Shown in pieces: positions 14,851 through 23,888 of a stretch of DNA of 64,000 nucleotides. How positions within the stretch are numbered: position 1 is the stretch's first letter; every line of letters begins with the position of its first letter. The notes beneath the pieces were generated by a model. It had not been told where the DNA came from. It saw only the letters and a list, made by a program, of their open reading frames with translations, and did no database searches. The stretch covers positions 620,001 to 684,000 of the forward strand of contig NZ_JAIEZQ010000002.1 in NCBI RefSeq assembly GCF_019679455.1, written 5' to 3'. The stretch comes from Nocardioides jiangsuensis. Its GTDB lineage: Bacteria > Actinomycetota > Actinomycetes > Propionibacteriales > Nocardioidaceae. The translations under genes and the position numbers were made by a program.

Positions 14851-17800
14851 GTGAGCGGCTTCTTCGACGAACCACCTCCGGCCAAGCCCCGCCCCGCACC
14901 GGCGACCGCCCCGCAGCCGCGCTCGCGCGCGCTCATGTTCACCGCTCTCGTGCTGGTGGCCGGCTTCTTCCTGACCTCGGTGTTCACCGGGATCTGGACC
15001 GACCGGCTGTGGTTCCGTAGCGTGGACTACTCGTCGGTGTTCACCAAGATGCTCGGCACCCGGATCCTGCTCTTCGTGATCTTCGGGCTGCTCATGGGCG
15101 CCTTCGTGGCGGTCAACCTGTTCCTGGCTTACCGGTTCCGGCCGCTGTTCCGTCCGGCCTCGCTCGAGCAGGCCAGCCTCGACCGCTACCGCGAGGTCGT
15201 GGACCCGCTGCGGCGCTGGCTGCTGGTCGGGGTTGCGGGCGTCTTCGCGCTGTTCGCGGGGGCCGCTGGCGCGGGGAAGTGGCGTGAGTTCCTGCTCTGG
15301 CGCAACTCCACCCCGTTCGGCACGACCGACCCGTACTTCAAGAAGGACGTCGGCTTCTACGTCTTCGAGCTGCCGTGGCTGCACTTCCTGGTCGGCTTCG
15401 GGATGGCCGCGGCCTTCGTCGGGCTGCTCGTGGCCGGCGTCGTGCACTACCTGTTCGGCGGGATCCGGCTCCAGGCGCAGCGCGACAAGTTCTCCGGCGC
15501 CGCGCAGGTGCAGATCTCGCTCCTCGCCGGGCTGTTCGTGCTGTTCAAGGCCTTCGACTACTGGCTGGACCGGTACGACGTCACCACCGACACCGGCGGG
15601 CTGATCACCGGGGTCACCTACACCGACGACCACGCCGTGCTGCCGTCGAAGGAGATCCTCACCTTCATCGCGCTGATCTGCGCGGTGCTGTTCGTCGCCA
15701 ACGTCTTCCGCCGCACCTGGATGCTGCCCTCGGTGGGCCTCGCGCTGCTCGCCCTCTCGGCGATCCTGCTCGGCGTGCTGTGGCCCGGCGTGGTGCAGCA
15801 GTTCCAGGTGTCCCCGTCCGAGCCGGACAAGGAGGCGCCGTACATCGCCCGCAACATCGAGGCGACGCGGGCGGCGTACGACATCGACGACGTGGAGACC
15901 ACGCCGTACAACGCGAACTCCACGCTCAGCTCGGGCCAGCTCAAGGCCGACGCCCAGTCGATCCCCGGGATCCGGCTGATCGACCCCTCGGTGGTCTCGG
16001 ACACCTTCGAGCAGCTCCAGCAGGTCCGCGGGTACTACAGCGTCCCCGACGTGCTCGACGTGGACCGCTACCCGGTCGAGGGGGAGCTGCGCGACATGGT
16101 GGTCGCGCCCCGCGAGCTCGACCAGAGCGGTCTGTCCGAGGAGCAGGTGAACTGGGCCAACCTGCACACCGTGTACACCCACGGCTACGGTGTGGTGGCC
16201 GCCTTCGGCAACCAGCGCAACGCCCAGGGCGACGTGGCCACCAACGACGGCGAGCCGGAGTGGGCCGAGCAGGACCTGCCGCCCCGCGGTGAGCTGAGCG
16301 AGCTGACCCCGGACGGGTACCAGCCGCGGATCTACTTCGGCGAGAAGAGCCCCACCTACTCGATCGTCGGCAAGTCCGAAGGTGGGCGCGATGTCGAGCT
16401 CGACATCCCCGAGGGTGCGGGCCCGGGCGCGGCGCCGAGCACCAACACGTACGACGGCGCGGCCGGCGTGCCGGTCGGCGGCTTCTTCAACAAGCTGCTC
16501 TACGCGGTGAAGTTCAGCGAGCCGAACATCGTGCTGTCGAGCCGGGTGAACGAGAACTCGAAGATCATCTACGACCGCGAGCCTCGGCTGCGGGTGCAGA
16601 AGGTAGCCCCGTGGCTGACCGTCGACGGGGACTCCTACCCGGCGGTCGTCGACGGCAAGGTGGTGTGGATCCTCGACGCCTACACGACCACCGACCGCTA
16701 CCCGATGGCGGAGAAGCGGTCGCTGTCGGACATGACCTCGGACTCGCTGCAGCCGCGCACCGCCTACGCCACGCTGCCGACCGACGAGATCAACTACATG
16801 CGCAACTCGGTCAAGGCGGTCGTCGACGCGTACGACGGCTCGGTGACCCTCTACGAGTGGGACCAGGAGGACCCGATCCTCAAGGCCTGGTCGGCGGCGT
16901 TCCCGGACGTGGTGCGGCCGATGGAGTCGATCCCCGAGGACCTGCGCCAGCACATGCGCTACCCCGAGGACCTGTTCAAGGTGCAGCGCAACCTGCTCGC
17001 GGAGTACCACGTGACGCAGCCGCGCACGTTCTACGAGGGCTCGGACCGCTGGCGGGTGCCCGAGGACCCGACGAAGCAGGCACAGTCGCAGCCGCCGTAC
17101 CGGCTCTCCGTGAAGACCCCGGGTGGTGAGGCCTCGGAGCCGGTGTTCTCTCTGACCAGCGTCTACGTGCCGCAGAGCCGGCAGAACCTGGCGTCGTTCA
17201 TCTCCGTGGACGCCGACGCCTCGCAGGAGGGTTACGGCACGATTCGGATCCTGCGGCTGCCGAGCAACACGCAGATCCCCGGACCGTCGCAGATCGCGAA
17301 CCAGTTCGGCGCCGACCAGGAGATCCAGAACGCGCTGCTCGCGTTCACCCGGACCAACTCCAAGGCGGTGTACGGCAACCTGCTGACGCTCCCGGTGGGC
17401 AACGGGCTGCTCTACGTGCAGCCGCTGTACACCCTGCGTCAGTCCGGTGAGGGCACCTACCCGGTGCTGCGCTACGTGCTGGTCTCCTTCGGCAAGGACG
17501 TCGGCTACGGCCCAACCCTGGCCGCGGCGCTCGACGACGTGCTCGGCGTGACGGGTTCCGAGGAATCCCTGAGCCAGCCGGAGGAGACGCCGAGTGGGGG
17601 GACCGGCAACCAGCCCGGCGGCGGATCCGTGCCCGAAGACGTCACCTCGCTGCTCCGGCAGGCCGAGGAGGCCTTCGCCGCAGCCGAGCAGGCCCTCCAG
17701 GACAAGGACCTGCAGGGGTACGCCGACGCCTCGGAGCGCGCGCGGGACCTCGTGGAGCAGGCGCTGCGGGCGGCCGGCCAGCTCGAGTCGCAGGGTTCGA

Positions 17801-17949
17801 CCGACGGAGGTACGTCGGGCGGCGGCTCTACCGGGGGTGGCGGCTCCACCGGAGGGGGCGGTGGCTCGACCGAGGGTGGCGGCTCCACCGGGGGTGGCGG
17901 TGACTCGACCCAGGGTGGCGCGACCGGAGGCGGCGGCCAGGGCGGGTGA
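14851..17949 (+). CDS. UPF0182 family membrane protein (Rv3193c-like)
   Basis: A 1032-residue protein. The first about 330 residues contain seven hydrophobic segments, beginning ALMFTALVLVAGFFLTS. A large exported soluble part follows, with family patterns WSDRLWF-like ends, GYGVVAAFGN, PTYSIVGKS and LRYVLVSFG. The last 60 residues are a low-complexity Gly/Ser/Thr tail (repeats of STGGGG) preceded by an Ala/Glu-rich coiled-coil-like stretch. Function is unknown. GTG 14851 follows AAAGGAAC. It is the last gene of the conserved core block. Confidence 0.92.
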   Translation: MSGFFDEPPPAKPRPAPATAPQPRSRALMFTALVLVAGFFLTSVFTGIWTDRLWFRSVDYSSVFTKMLGTRILLFVIFGLLMGAFVAVNLFLAYRFRPLFRPASLEQASLDRYREVVDPLRRWLLVGVAGVFALFAGAAGAGKWREFLLWRNSTPFGTTDPYFKKDVGFYVFELPWLHFLVGFGMAAAFVGLLVAGVVHYLFGGIRLQAQRDKFSGAAQVQISLLAGLFVLFKAFDYWLDRYDVTTDTGGLITGVTYTDDHAVLPSKEILTFIALICAVLFVANVFRRTWMLPSVGLALLALSAILLGVLWPGVVQQFQVSPSEPDKEAPYIARNIEATRAAYDIDDVETTPYNANSTLSSGQLKADAQSIPGIRLIDPSVVSDTFEQLQQVRGYYSVPDVLDVDRYPVEGELRDMVVAPRELDQSGLSEEQVNWANLHTVYTHGYGVVAAFGNQRNAQGDVATNDGEPEWAEQDLPPRGELSELTPDGYQPRIYFGEKSPTYSIVGKSEGGRDVELDIPEGAGPGAAPSTNTYDGAAGVPVGGFFNKLLYAVKFSEPNIVLSSRVNENSKIIYDREPRLRVQKVAPWLTVDGDSYPAVVDGKVVWILDAYTTTDRYPMAEKRSLSDMTSDSLQPRTAYATLPTDEINYMRNSVKAVVDAYDGSVTLYEWDQEDPILKAWSAAFPDVVRPMESIPEDLRQHMRYPEDLFKVQRNLLAEYHVTQPRTFYEGSDRWRVPEDPTKQAQSQPPYRLSVKTPGGEASEPVFSLTSVYVPQSRQNLASFISVDADASQEGYGTIRILRLPSNTQIPGPSQIANQFGADQEIQNALLAFTRTNSKAVYGNLLTLPVGNGLLYVQPLYTLRQSGEGTYPVLRYVLVSFGKDVGYGPTLAAALDDVLGVTGSEESLSQPEETPSGGTGNQPGGGSVPEDVTSLLRQAEEAFAAAEQALQDKDLQGYADASERARDLVEQALRAAGQLESQGSTDGGTSGGGSTGGGGSTGGGGGSTEGGGSTGGGGDSTQGGATGGGGQGG

Positions 17950-18022
17950 CCGGCGCCACAGCGTGAGTCCGCCTCTCGATTTGGCGGGGACGGCAAGCGT
18001 CCCGTAACGTTGGGTTCACCGA

Positions 18023-18096
18023 CGCGGGGTGGAGCAGCTCGGTAGCTCGCTGGGCTCATAACCCAGAGGTCGCAGGTTCAAATCCTGCCCCCGCTA
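18023..18096 (+). tRNA. Initiator tRNA-Met (CAU)
   Basis: A full cloverleaf can be drawn: acceptor CGCGGGG/CCCCGCT with an unpaired first base, a D-arm with GAGC/GCTC, an anticodon stem CTGGG/CCCAG around CTCATAA (anticodon CAT), and a T-arm GCAGG-TTCAAAT-CCTGC. The mismatch at 1-72 and three G-C pairs next to the anticodon loop identify an initiator tRNA. No CCA is encoded. A hairpin repeat follows eight bases later. Confidence 0.95.
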
Positions 18097-18103
18097 CAAA
18101 GTA

Positions 18104-18182
18104 GAAACAGCAGGTCAGAGGCTCTCTTCCGAATGGAAGAGGGCCTCTTGCTTTGCCTCCTGTGACCAGATCCGTGATAGAA
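18104..18182. repeat. Hairpin repeat, copy A (behind tRNA-Met)
   Basis: This 79-bp segment is about 87% identical by eye to copy B at 25582-25659. It contains a 13-bp stem (18118-18130 with 18135-18147, one G-T pair), and ends with the core GTGACCAGATCCGTG (18162-18176). It probably terminates the tRNA transcript, and it may also be an attachment-site-like boundary of the accessory segment to 25.6 kb. The remainder of the gap to 18319 holds nothing else recognised. Confidence 0.7.
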
Positions 18183-18319
18183 CGAGCCCGATTCGGGCGT
18201 CTGAGCATGAGAAACGTGGAGACGCGCACGACGGTCTGAGCCAGGGGACGGGGCGTGAGACTGCGGTCGCTGGTCGATTATCCGGTGGCGGCAGCCCATA
18301 TAAGACTTGCGTGTTTAGG

Positions 18320-21226
18320 TCACAAGAGCGTCTGATCGCGACGTGGACCGGAGTGGGCAGGTTGATCGTCTGAGAGTGCCTCCCGAACGGCCTCGTCCAT
18401 CGATATCGAATGGCCGGCCTTCCACAAACGCTGTACCTCAGCTGCCGGCAGAAGGCGCCTGGCCGCGGTCAGCACATCTGGCTCGGTGACCCCGGTGATG
18501 AAGCCGCCCTGCTGGTCTGGGTCGAGCACGTCGGCCGCCGCCGCGAGTCGAAGAGCCCGTCGAGGCTCGTTACGGGCGAGGGCGAGTGCGGCGAACCCTC
18601 GCAGCATCCACACGACTCCCGTCGAGTGGTTGGCGGCGGCGTGGGTAGTCAGGGCCTCGCGCAGCAGCGGTTCCGCTCGCTCGAGGTCGTCCTGGGCGCG
18701 GCGGACCATGCCGAGCAGGCCCACCGTGTTCGCGATCGAGAAGGAGTCCGCTTGCTCGCGCAGGACAGTGAGGCTGTCTTCCGCGAGCTCGGCGGCCTCA
18801 TCGAGGTGCCCGAGGTTGCACAGGCCGAAGGCCAGTCCGGCAACGGCGTTCGCCTCCCCGACGGCATCCTTGAGACTCCGGTAGCGTTCCCGGGCTTCCT
18901 CCAAGCAGGCCTGGCCCTCAGCGGTCCGTCCAACCAGGTGCAAGGCAAACCCCTGGTCGTAGGTAGCCTCGGCGAGCCCTGCGGCGTCGTCGAGCTCTCG
19001 GAAGTGCGCGGCTGCACGCGTGTAGTACTCCAGCGCTTGTTCGTACCGGGTCTGCCAGTAAGTGAGGTTGCCGAGGCACAGGTCAGTCCGCGCGCGGGAG
19101 CGGGTAGCGGCTCGCGGGCCCGCAATGTCTACGAGCTCTTGGACGAACCGCCGTCCCTCGTCGAGGTGTGATCGCAGGTGCCAGGAGCGCCACAACGAGG
19201 CCGCGACATCCAGGGCGCGGTCGGCGTCGGCATTGGTGGCCATCCAGCGGAGGCCCGCAGCAATGTCGTCGTGGTGGGCTCCCAACCTGTCAGCGGCCGC
19301 GGTCTGCCCCGGTCCTCCCAGCTGTCGGCCCCCGGTATCGGCCAGCGACACGAAGAAGTCTGCATGCCGCGCGAGCGCTTCCGACTGCTCGTTCTGGGCG
19401 ACCAAGCGTTCCTGGGCGTATTCGCGGACCGTCATCAGGAGCCGGTATCGCCGCTCCGCGTCGCTGCCTACACGAGTGTCGAGGTCGAGCAGTCCTTTGT
19501 CTCGAAGACTGCGAAGAACAAGCAGGAGGCCGTTCAAGGGCTCGTCGAGGACGGCGGCCGCGATTCGTGCCGTGAAGCCTCCTCGGAGGACGGATAGGCC
19601 GCGAAAAACCCGCTGCGTAGGCTCGTCCAGCAGCGAGTAGCTCCAGTCCATGGTCGCGCGGAGGGTCCGCTGTCTGGCGGGTCGGCCACCGTCGGCGGTC
19701 GTGAGGACGTCCAGCGTCTCGTTGAGGGCGACCAGGAGTTGCCGCGGTGGCAGCAGACCCGCCCAGCCCGCGGCAAGCTCGATCGCCAGCGGAAGGCCGT
19801 CGAGGCGTCGGCAGATCTCCGCAATGTCTTCCAGGTCGTTGCCCGCGTACGTGAGACCGGGATCTATGGCGGCGGATCGGTCGACGAACAAGCGCACGGC
19901 TGGGGGGTATGCCGCGGCGCCCTCGGTGACATCCTGGGGCCCCTGTGGCCCCGGCGTGTGGAGGGCCAGGCCCCCGACGGGATAGCGCTGCTCGCCCCGT
20001 GCATGCAGTGGCTCCCGTGACGTGACAAGAAACCTGAGCTGTGGGGAGAGGGTCAGCAACTCCGTGACGAGGTTCGCCGCGCCGGCAATCTGCTCGCAGT
20101 TGTCGAGGATCAGCAGGTGGGGGTGATCGGCTGTCGCTGAGACGAGAACCTGCCAGGCGGTTTGGCCGCCGGGAACCCTCGCACCGAGGGCGCTTACGAC
20201 ACGCGCCGGGAGGGCGCCTGCCTCGGTGATCGGTGAGGCGTCTACGAAACGCACGGCTCCGCCGAACGAGTCACGTTGGTCCGCGGCCAACTCGACGGCC
20301 AGTCGAGTCTTTCCCGACCCGCCCGGCCCGGTCAGGGTCACGAGTCGGTGGGAGTGCAGCAGCTTTGCGAGGTCCGCCATGGCGGCTTCTCGTCCCACGA
20401 AGCTGTCGCTGGCCAATGGCAACGGGACATCAACTCTGCTGTCGGCCGGTGCAGTCAGGGCGGGGTCCTGGCGGAGAACCTGCAGGTGGAGAGCTCTGAG
20501 CCGTTCCCCGGGGTCCACGCCGAGAGCATCGGCAAGTGCCGTCCGTGTGCGGTCGAGTACGTCGAGGGCCTCCGATGGGCGGCCGACATGACAGAGCGTG
20601 CGGACCAGCGCCTCGGCCAGTTCCTCCTGGAGTGGGTCGCCGTCGAGGGCAGATGTCAGGGGCTCCACCGCCTCGTGCCCCCGACCGCAATTCACCAGGG
20701 CCGTGGCCCAGTCGAGCAGGACCGTGCGTCGCAGGTCGAGAAGTCCGTGGACGGCGGAGCTGTGAAAGGGCTCCCCGGCAAGGTCCGCCAAGGGGGCGCC
20801 ACGCCATTGGCCCAGCGCATCGGTGAGCAGGGCCGCAGCTCGCACGTTGTCGCGCGCGGAGAGGGCGGTTCTCCCCAGGTCTGTGAGCTCGCGGGCTGTC
20901 GCAACGTCCAGTTCTTGGGCTCGCACGATGAGGCGGTATCCGTGTCCCTCGCGCACCAGCCGCTCTGGCTCGTCCGGGCTTGCCCCCTCGCCGAGCACAC
21001 GACGCCAAAGCGACACGTAGGTGTGTACAAGCCCGATCGCAGTGCTCGGTGGTTGATAGCCCCAGATGCCGTCGATGAGACGCTCGACAGGAACTAGCTG
21101 GCCAGCCTCTAGCAGGAGCATGGCGAGCAGGGAGCGGCGGCGAACTCCCGCAGGAGCCACCGACCTTCCGCCGCGTCGAACGTCGAGCGGGCCGAGCACT
21201 CGGAACTCGAGTGAGTCTTCGGCCAT
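18320..21226 (-). CDS. AfsR/SARP-type regulator: OmpR-like DNA-binding, BTAD, NB-ARC ATPase, TPR
   Basis: A 968-residue regulator. Residues 1-95 form a winged-helix domain ([27 protein letters not shown]), 96-250 a bacterial transcriptional activation domain, then an NB-ARC ATPase with Walker A GPGGSGKT near residues 297-304 and LLILDNCEQ as Walker B. The C-terminal third consists of TPR-like helical repeats. ATG 21226 has GGAGG seven bases upstream. It is divergent from a small membrane protein and the FAD-oxidoreductase genes, its likely targets. Codon use is less GC-biased than in the core block, hinting at acquisition. The DNA-binding domain separates it from STAND defence proteins. Confidence 0.9.
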   Translation of the reverse strand: MAEDSLEFRVLGPLDVRRGGRSVAPAGVRRRSLLAMLLLEAGQLVPVERLIDGIWGYQPPSTAIGLVHTYVSLWRRVLGEGASPDEPERLVREGHGYRLIVRAQELDVATARELTDLGRTALSARDNVRAAALLTDALGQWRGAPLADLAGEPFHSSAVHGLLDLRRTVLLDWATALVNCGRGHEAVEPLTSALDGDPLQEELAEALVRTLCHVGRPSEALDVLDRTRTALADALGVDPGERLRALHLQVLRQDPALTAPADSRVDVPLPLASDSFVGREAAMADLAKLLHSHRLVTLTGPGGSGKTRLAVELAADQRDSFGGAVRFVDASPITEAGALPARVVSALGARVPGGQTAWQVLVSATADHPHLLILDNCEQIAGAANLVTELLTLSPQLRFLVTSREPLHARGEQRYPVGGLALHTPGPQGPQDVTEGAAAYPPAVRLFVDRSAAIDPGLTYAGNDLEDIAEICRRLDGLPLAIELAAGWAGLLPPRQLLVALNETLDVLTTADGGRPARQRTLRATMDWSYSLLDEPTQRVFRGLSVLRGGFTARIAAAVLDEPLNGLLLVLRSLRDKGLLDLDTRVGSDAERRYRLLMTVREYAQERLVAQNEQSEALARHADFFVSLADTGGRQLGGPGQTAAADRLGAHHDDIAAGLRWMATNADADRALDVAASLWRSWHLRSHLDEGRRFVQELVDIAGPRAATRSRARTDLCLGNLTYWQTRYEQALEYYTRAAAHFRELDDAAGLAEATYDQGFALHLVGRTAEGQACLEEARERYRSLKDAVGEANAVAGLAFGLCNLGHLDEAAELAEDSLTVLREQADSFSIANTVGLLGMVRRAQDDLERAEPLLREALTTHAAANHSTGVVWMLRGFAALALARNEPRRALRLAAAADVLDPDQQGGFITGVTEPDVLTAARRLLPAAEVQRLWKAGHSISMDEAVREALSDDQPAHSGPRRDQTLL

Positions 21227-21380
21227 ACCGCGCCTCCTGCCCACCCACGGTAGCCCGGCCGCGCGCTCGCCGATCCTCGAACGTCGCTCAAGTGACACTG
21301 GAGCCGCACTCGAGAGCTGCCCAGGAGGGTGGATTGCGTCAAGGCCGGCGACGCCGGCCCACACCGGAAGGAGGACCTTG

Positions 21381-21764
21381 ATGACGTATCCACCTCAGCT
21401 TCCCACCGTGCTGCTCTCGGCGCTCAGCTCCGCCGAGGGGAACCCTGGCCGAAGGCCCCGCCGCAGCTCAGGAACACAGACTTCTCAATCGGGTCACAGA
21501 CTGAGGAATCCTGGAACCACCCAGTTGGGTCGCGGACGCCACTACCTACGGCGAGCGACACTGATGAGTCTCGTTGGTGTCATCGCGCTTGCAGTCATCG
21601 TTGCGCTCGGCGTCATGCTCGGCGATGCGGAGCAAGGGGCGAGGGCGAGGGGATCGCTGGTACTGCAACCTGGGAGCGCGGCCGGAGCTGGCGTTGCCAG
21701 TCGCACCGGTCAAGCAGACGCCCAGGGCACATGTGTCGCTCATCAAAGTCCGTGGGGAACGTGA
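21381..21764 (+). CDS. Small single-pass membrane protein (127 aa), function unknown
   Basis: The ORF starts at ATG 21381 with GAAGGAGGA upstream, an almost perfect ribosome-binding site. The product begins MTYPPQLPTVLLSALS, has a basic middle part and one strong transmembrane segment (about residues 62-80, LVGVIALAVIVALGVMLG) followed by a 45-residue tail. I recognise no family. It lies divergent from the SARP gene. It could be a real anchored protein, or the start of a decayed longer gene, because the tail is low in recognisable structure and a 444-bp gap follows. Confidence 0.5.
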   Translation: MTYPPQLPTVLLSALSSAEGNPGRRPRRSSGTQTSQSGHRLRNPGTTQLGRGRHYLRRATLMSLVGVIALAVIVALGVMLGDAEQGARARGSLVLQPGSAAGAGVASRTGQADAQGTCVAHQSPWGT

Positions 21765-22208
21765 CCGCCAGCCTGTGTAAACGTTCATGTGGAGCTGCAG
21801 GAGCGCTCGCGCTGACGTGGGTTCTGGATGGGGGGACGAAACCGTGACCAGACCCGTGGTGGCCTGTCGTTCTCGTGGCGGCCCTTGGGCTTGACAAGAG
21901 TTCCGTTGGTAGCGGGTCGCCCATCATTGCGGCGCTGTTCGGGTGACCGCGGCACCGCACCGTGTCCGTGCAGGTCCAGACCTTCGCGAGTGTTTCCCGC
22001 CACGGAGAAGGACGATCCCCGTCTTTGGGGCAGGCCTGTTGACAACCCACCCGCGTCGGCGTGGACTCTCGAGAAAGCGGCGACGCGGTGCTGAGTTCCG
22101 ATGCGGCGTTCCGCCATCTGTCGTCCCGTTGCAGTCCGGACGCTCCCTCGGGGGTGCCGTACGACGACCCGCAGCCGTCCCGCCGGTCACGCATGGAAGG
22201 GACTGGCT
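21765..22208 (+). other. Gene-free stretch before the FAD oxidoreductases
   Basis: No convincing ORF is present. It contains GTGACCAGACCCGTG at 21844-21858, the same 15-base core found at the ends of repeats A and B, and a consensus -35-like TTGACA at 21891-21896 without an equally good -10. A ribosome-binding site GGAAGGG lies just before ATG 22209. Confidence 0.5.
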
Positions 22209-23884
22209 ATGCAATTTGACGTGATCGTCGTCGGCGGGGGAATCTCTGGCGGGCTGCCGGCCGCCGCCTACCTTCAGAAAGCGGGACTCGAGGTCGCCGT
22301 CGTCGAGGCCGGGCCGGAATGCGGTAACTTCTGCCCCACCCACGAGACGTGGCCGGGCACCCTGGACAGCCCGCACGCCTCGATCAACTTCTCTGGTAAC
22401 TCTCCAGCGCTGGTGGACCTCGGCCTCGTCGCCGACTATGGGTATCGGATCGGACGACCCCCGTCGTACTCGGGACGGCGCACCCTGATGGCACCAACTG
22501 CCTGATCTGTTACGACCCCAACCTCACCGCCGCAAGCTTCGCACGGCACTCCGCAGCGGACGGCGAGACGATCTTCGGTATCCAGAGCAGGGTGCTCGAG
22601 AAGATGGTCGAGATGAACGAGCTTGCCTTCTACAGTCCGCATCCGGACACCGGCAAGTTCGAGGAGATCCTCAAGATGTGCAGCTACGTGCTCGGACGCA
22701 GCGTGGAAGACCTGTCCTCCATGACCGCCTACGAGCTGCTGGAGCTGACCTTCGAGTCCGACAAGGCTCGTCAGACGATTCTCTGCCCGGTGGCGCTGCA
22801 CCTCCAAGGTGCGCCCCTCTCCCGCGGTCAAGGTGCTTTCGCCGTGGCGTTGAGTCTCTTCTACACCACCGCCATCGGCATAGGTGGTAACGAGGCCCTG
22901 GTCGACGCGGTCAGCCGCTGCTTCCTGGACCACGGAGGCACGATCCTTGCCAACTGCCCGGTCGATAGGATCGAGGTGCGCGACGGACGGGCCACCGCTG
23001 TCGTGCTGTCGCCTGAAGCTGCGTTCCCAGGAGCCAGGTTCGAGGCCCGGCACGCGGTCATCTCGAACGTGGGTGCACGCGGAACCTTGGACCTGCTGGG
23101 CGAGGAAACGATGCGCTCGGTCGACTCCAGGCTCGCCACGAAGATGAAGCACTGGCGCATGGACGAGCGCGGCTCCACGGTGACGTCGTGGCTGATCGAC
23201 GGACGAATGCCCTGGGGCTCGAGCGACTTCGATCCGCTGGTGGACAAGGCGCACCTGATGTATCGGGCGTACGACTCGTGGTCGGCGGCCAAGGACTATG
23301 TCGTCGCGATGATCAACAACGACACCTGGGCAGCATTCGGCAACATGATCGAGATCCTCGACTACGGCCAGGTAGACCCCAACGCCATCTCCCCGGAGGG
23401 CTACCGCGTGATCCGCGGCGAGGAAGCGATCCCGTACCCGCTGCGCAAGGAGGGCGGTCCGGAGGCTTGGGACGGGCCGATCCGCGACGAGATGCTGCGC
23501 CGCAGACACGAGGTGATGAACTCAATCGCGCCGGGCTTCTCGGAGCGGGTCATCGACGCCTACCAGTGGACTCCGGTTGACATCTGGCGTACCAACCAGG
23601 CCGCCGTCTTCGGCCAGGTCCTGGGCGGCGACTTCTCGGAGGACCAGTGGATCCTCGACCGTATGCCCTACCGGATGCCGGTGCGGTCGCTGTACATGTC
23701 GAACTCCGTCTGGCCACTCGGCCTCACCTGGATGGCCGCTGGATACAACGCAGCCCAGGTGGTGGCCGAGGACCTGGGTGTGCGCAACCAGCGGTGGTGG
23801 TCCGCCCGGCCGGTGGCGTGGTTCCTGGACAACATCGGACAGTTGCTGGAGCCCATGGAGCTCGCAGCAACAGCACGGAGGTAG
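22209..23884 (+). pseudogene. Phytoene-desaturase-like FAD oxidoreductase, frameshifted
   Basis: Two frames together encode one COG1233-type FAD oxidoreductase of about 559 residues. The first frame has the dinucleotide-binding motif VVGGGISGGLPAAAYL and runs to a stop at 22505. The second carries the homologous sequence from near 22463 to 23884 (TAHPDGTN, LEKMVEMNELAFYSPHPDTG, then LTWMAAGYNAAQVVAEDLG at the end). The frames join if the run of five C at 22458-22462 had one more C, giving PPVVLGTAHPDGTN. It is therefore either a recent one-base deletion or an assembly error. The substrate is unknown; a second oxidoreductase follows after four bases. Confidence 0.8.
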
Positions 23885-23888
23885 TGAC

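Noticed and set aside
14527..17010. 827-codon antisense ORF across UPF0182
   Set aside because: His/Arg/Val-rich shadow without domain; UPF0182 has clear family motifs and a ribosome-binding site.
18320..21226. SARP regulator read as a STAND-type antiphage protein
   Set aside because: NB-ARC and TPR parts match, but the N-terminal OmpR-like winged helix and BTAD define a transcription regulator.
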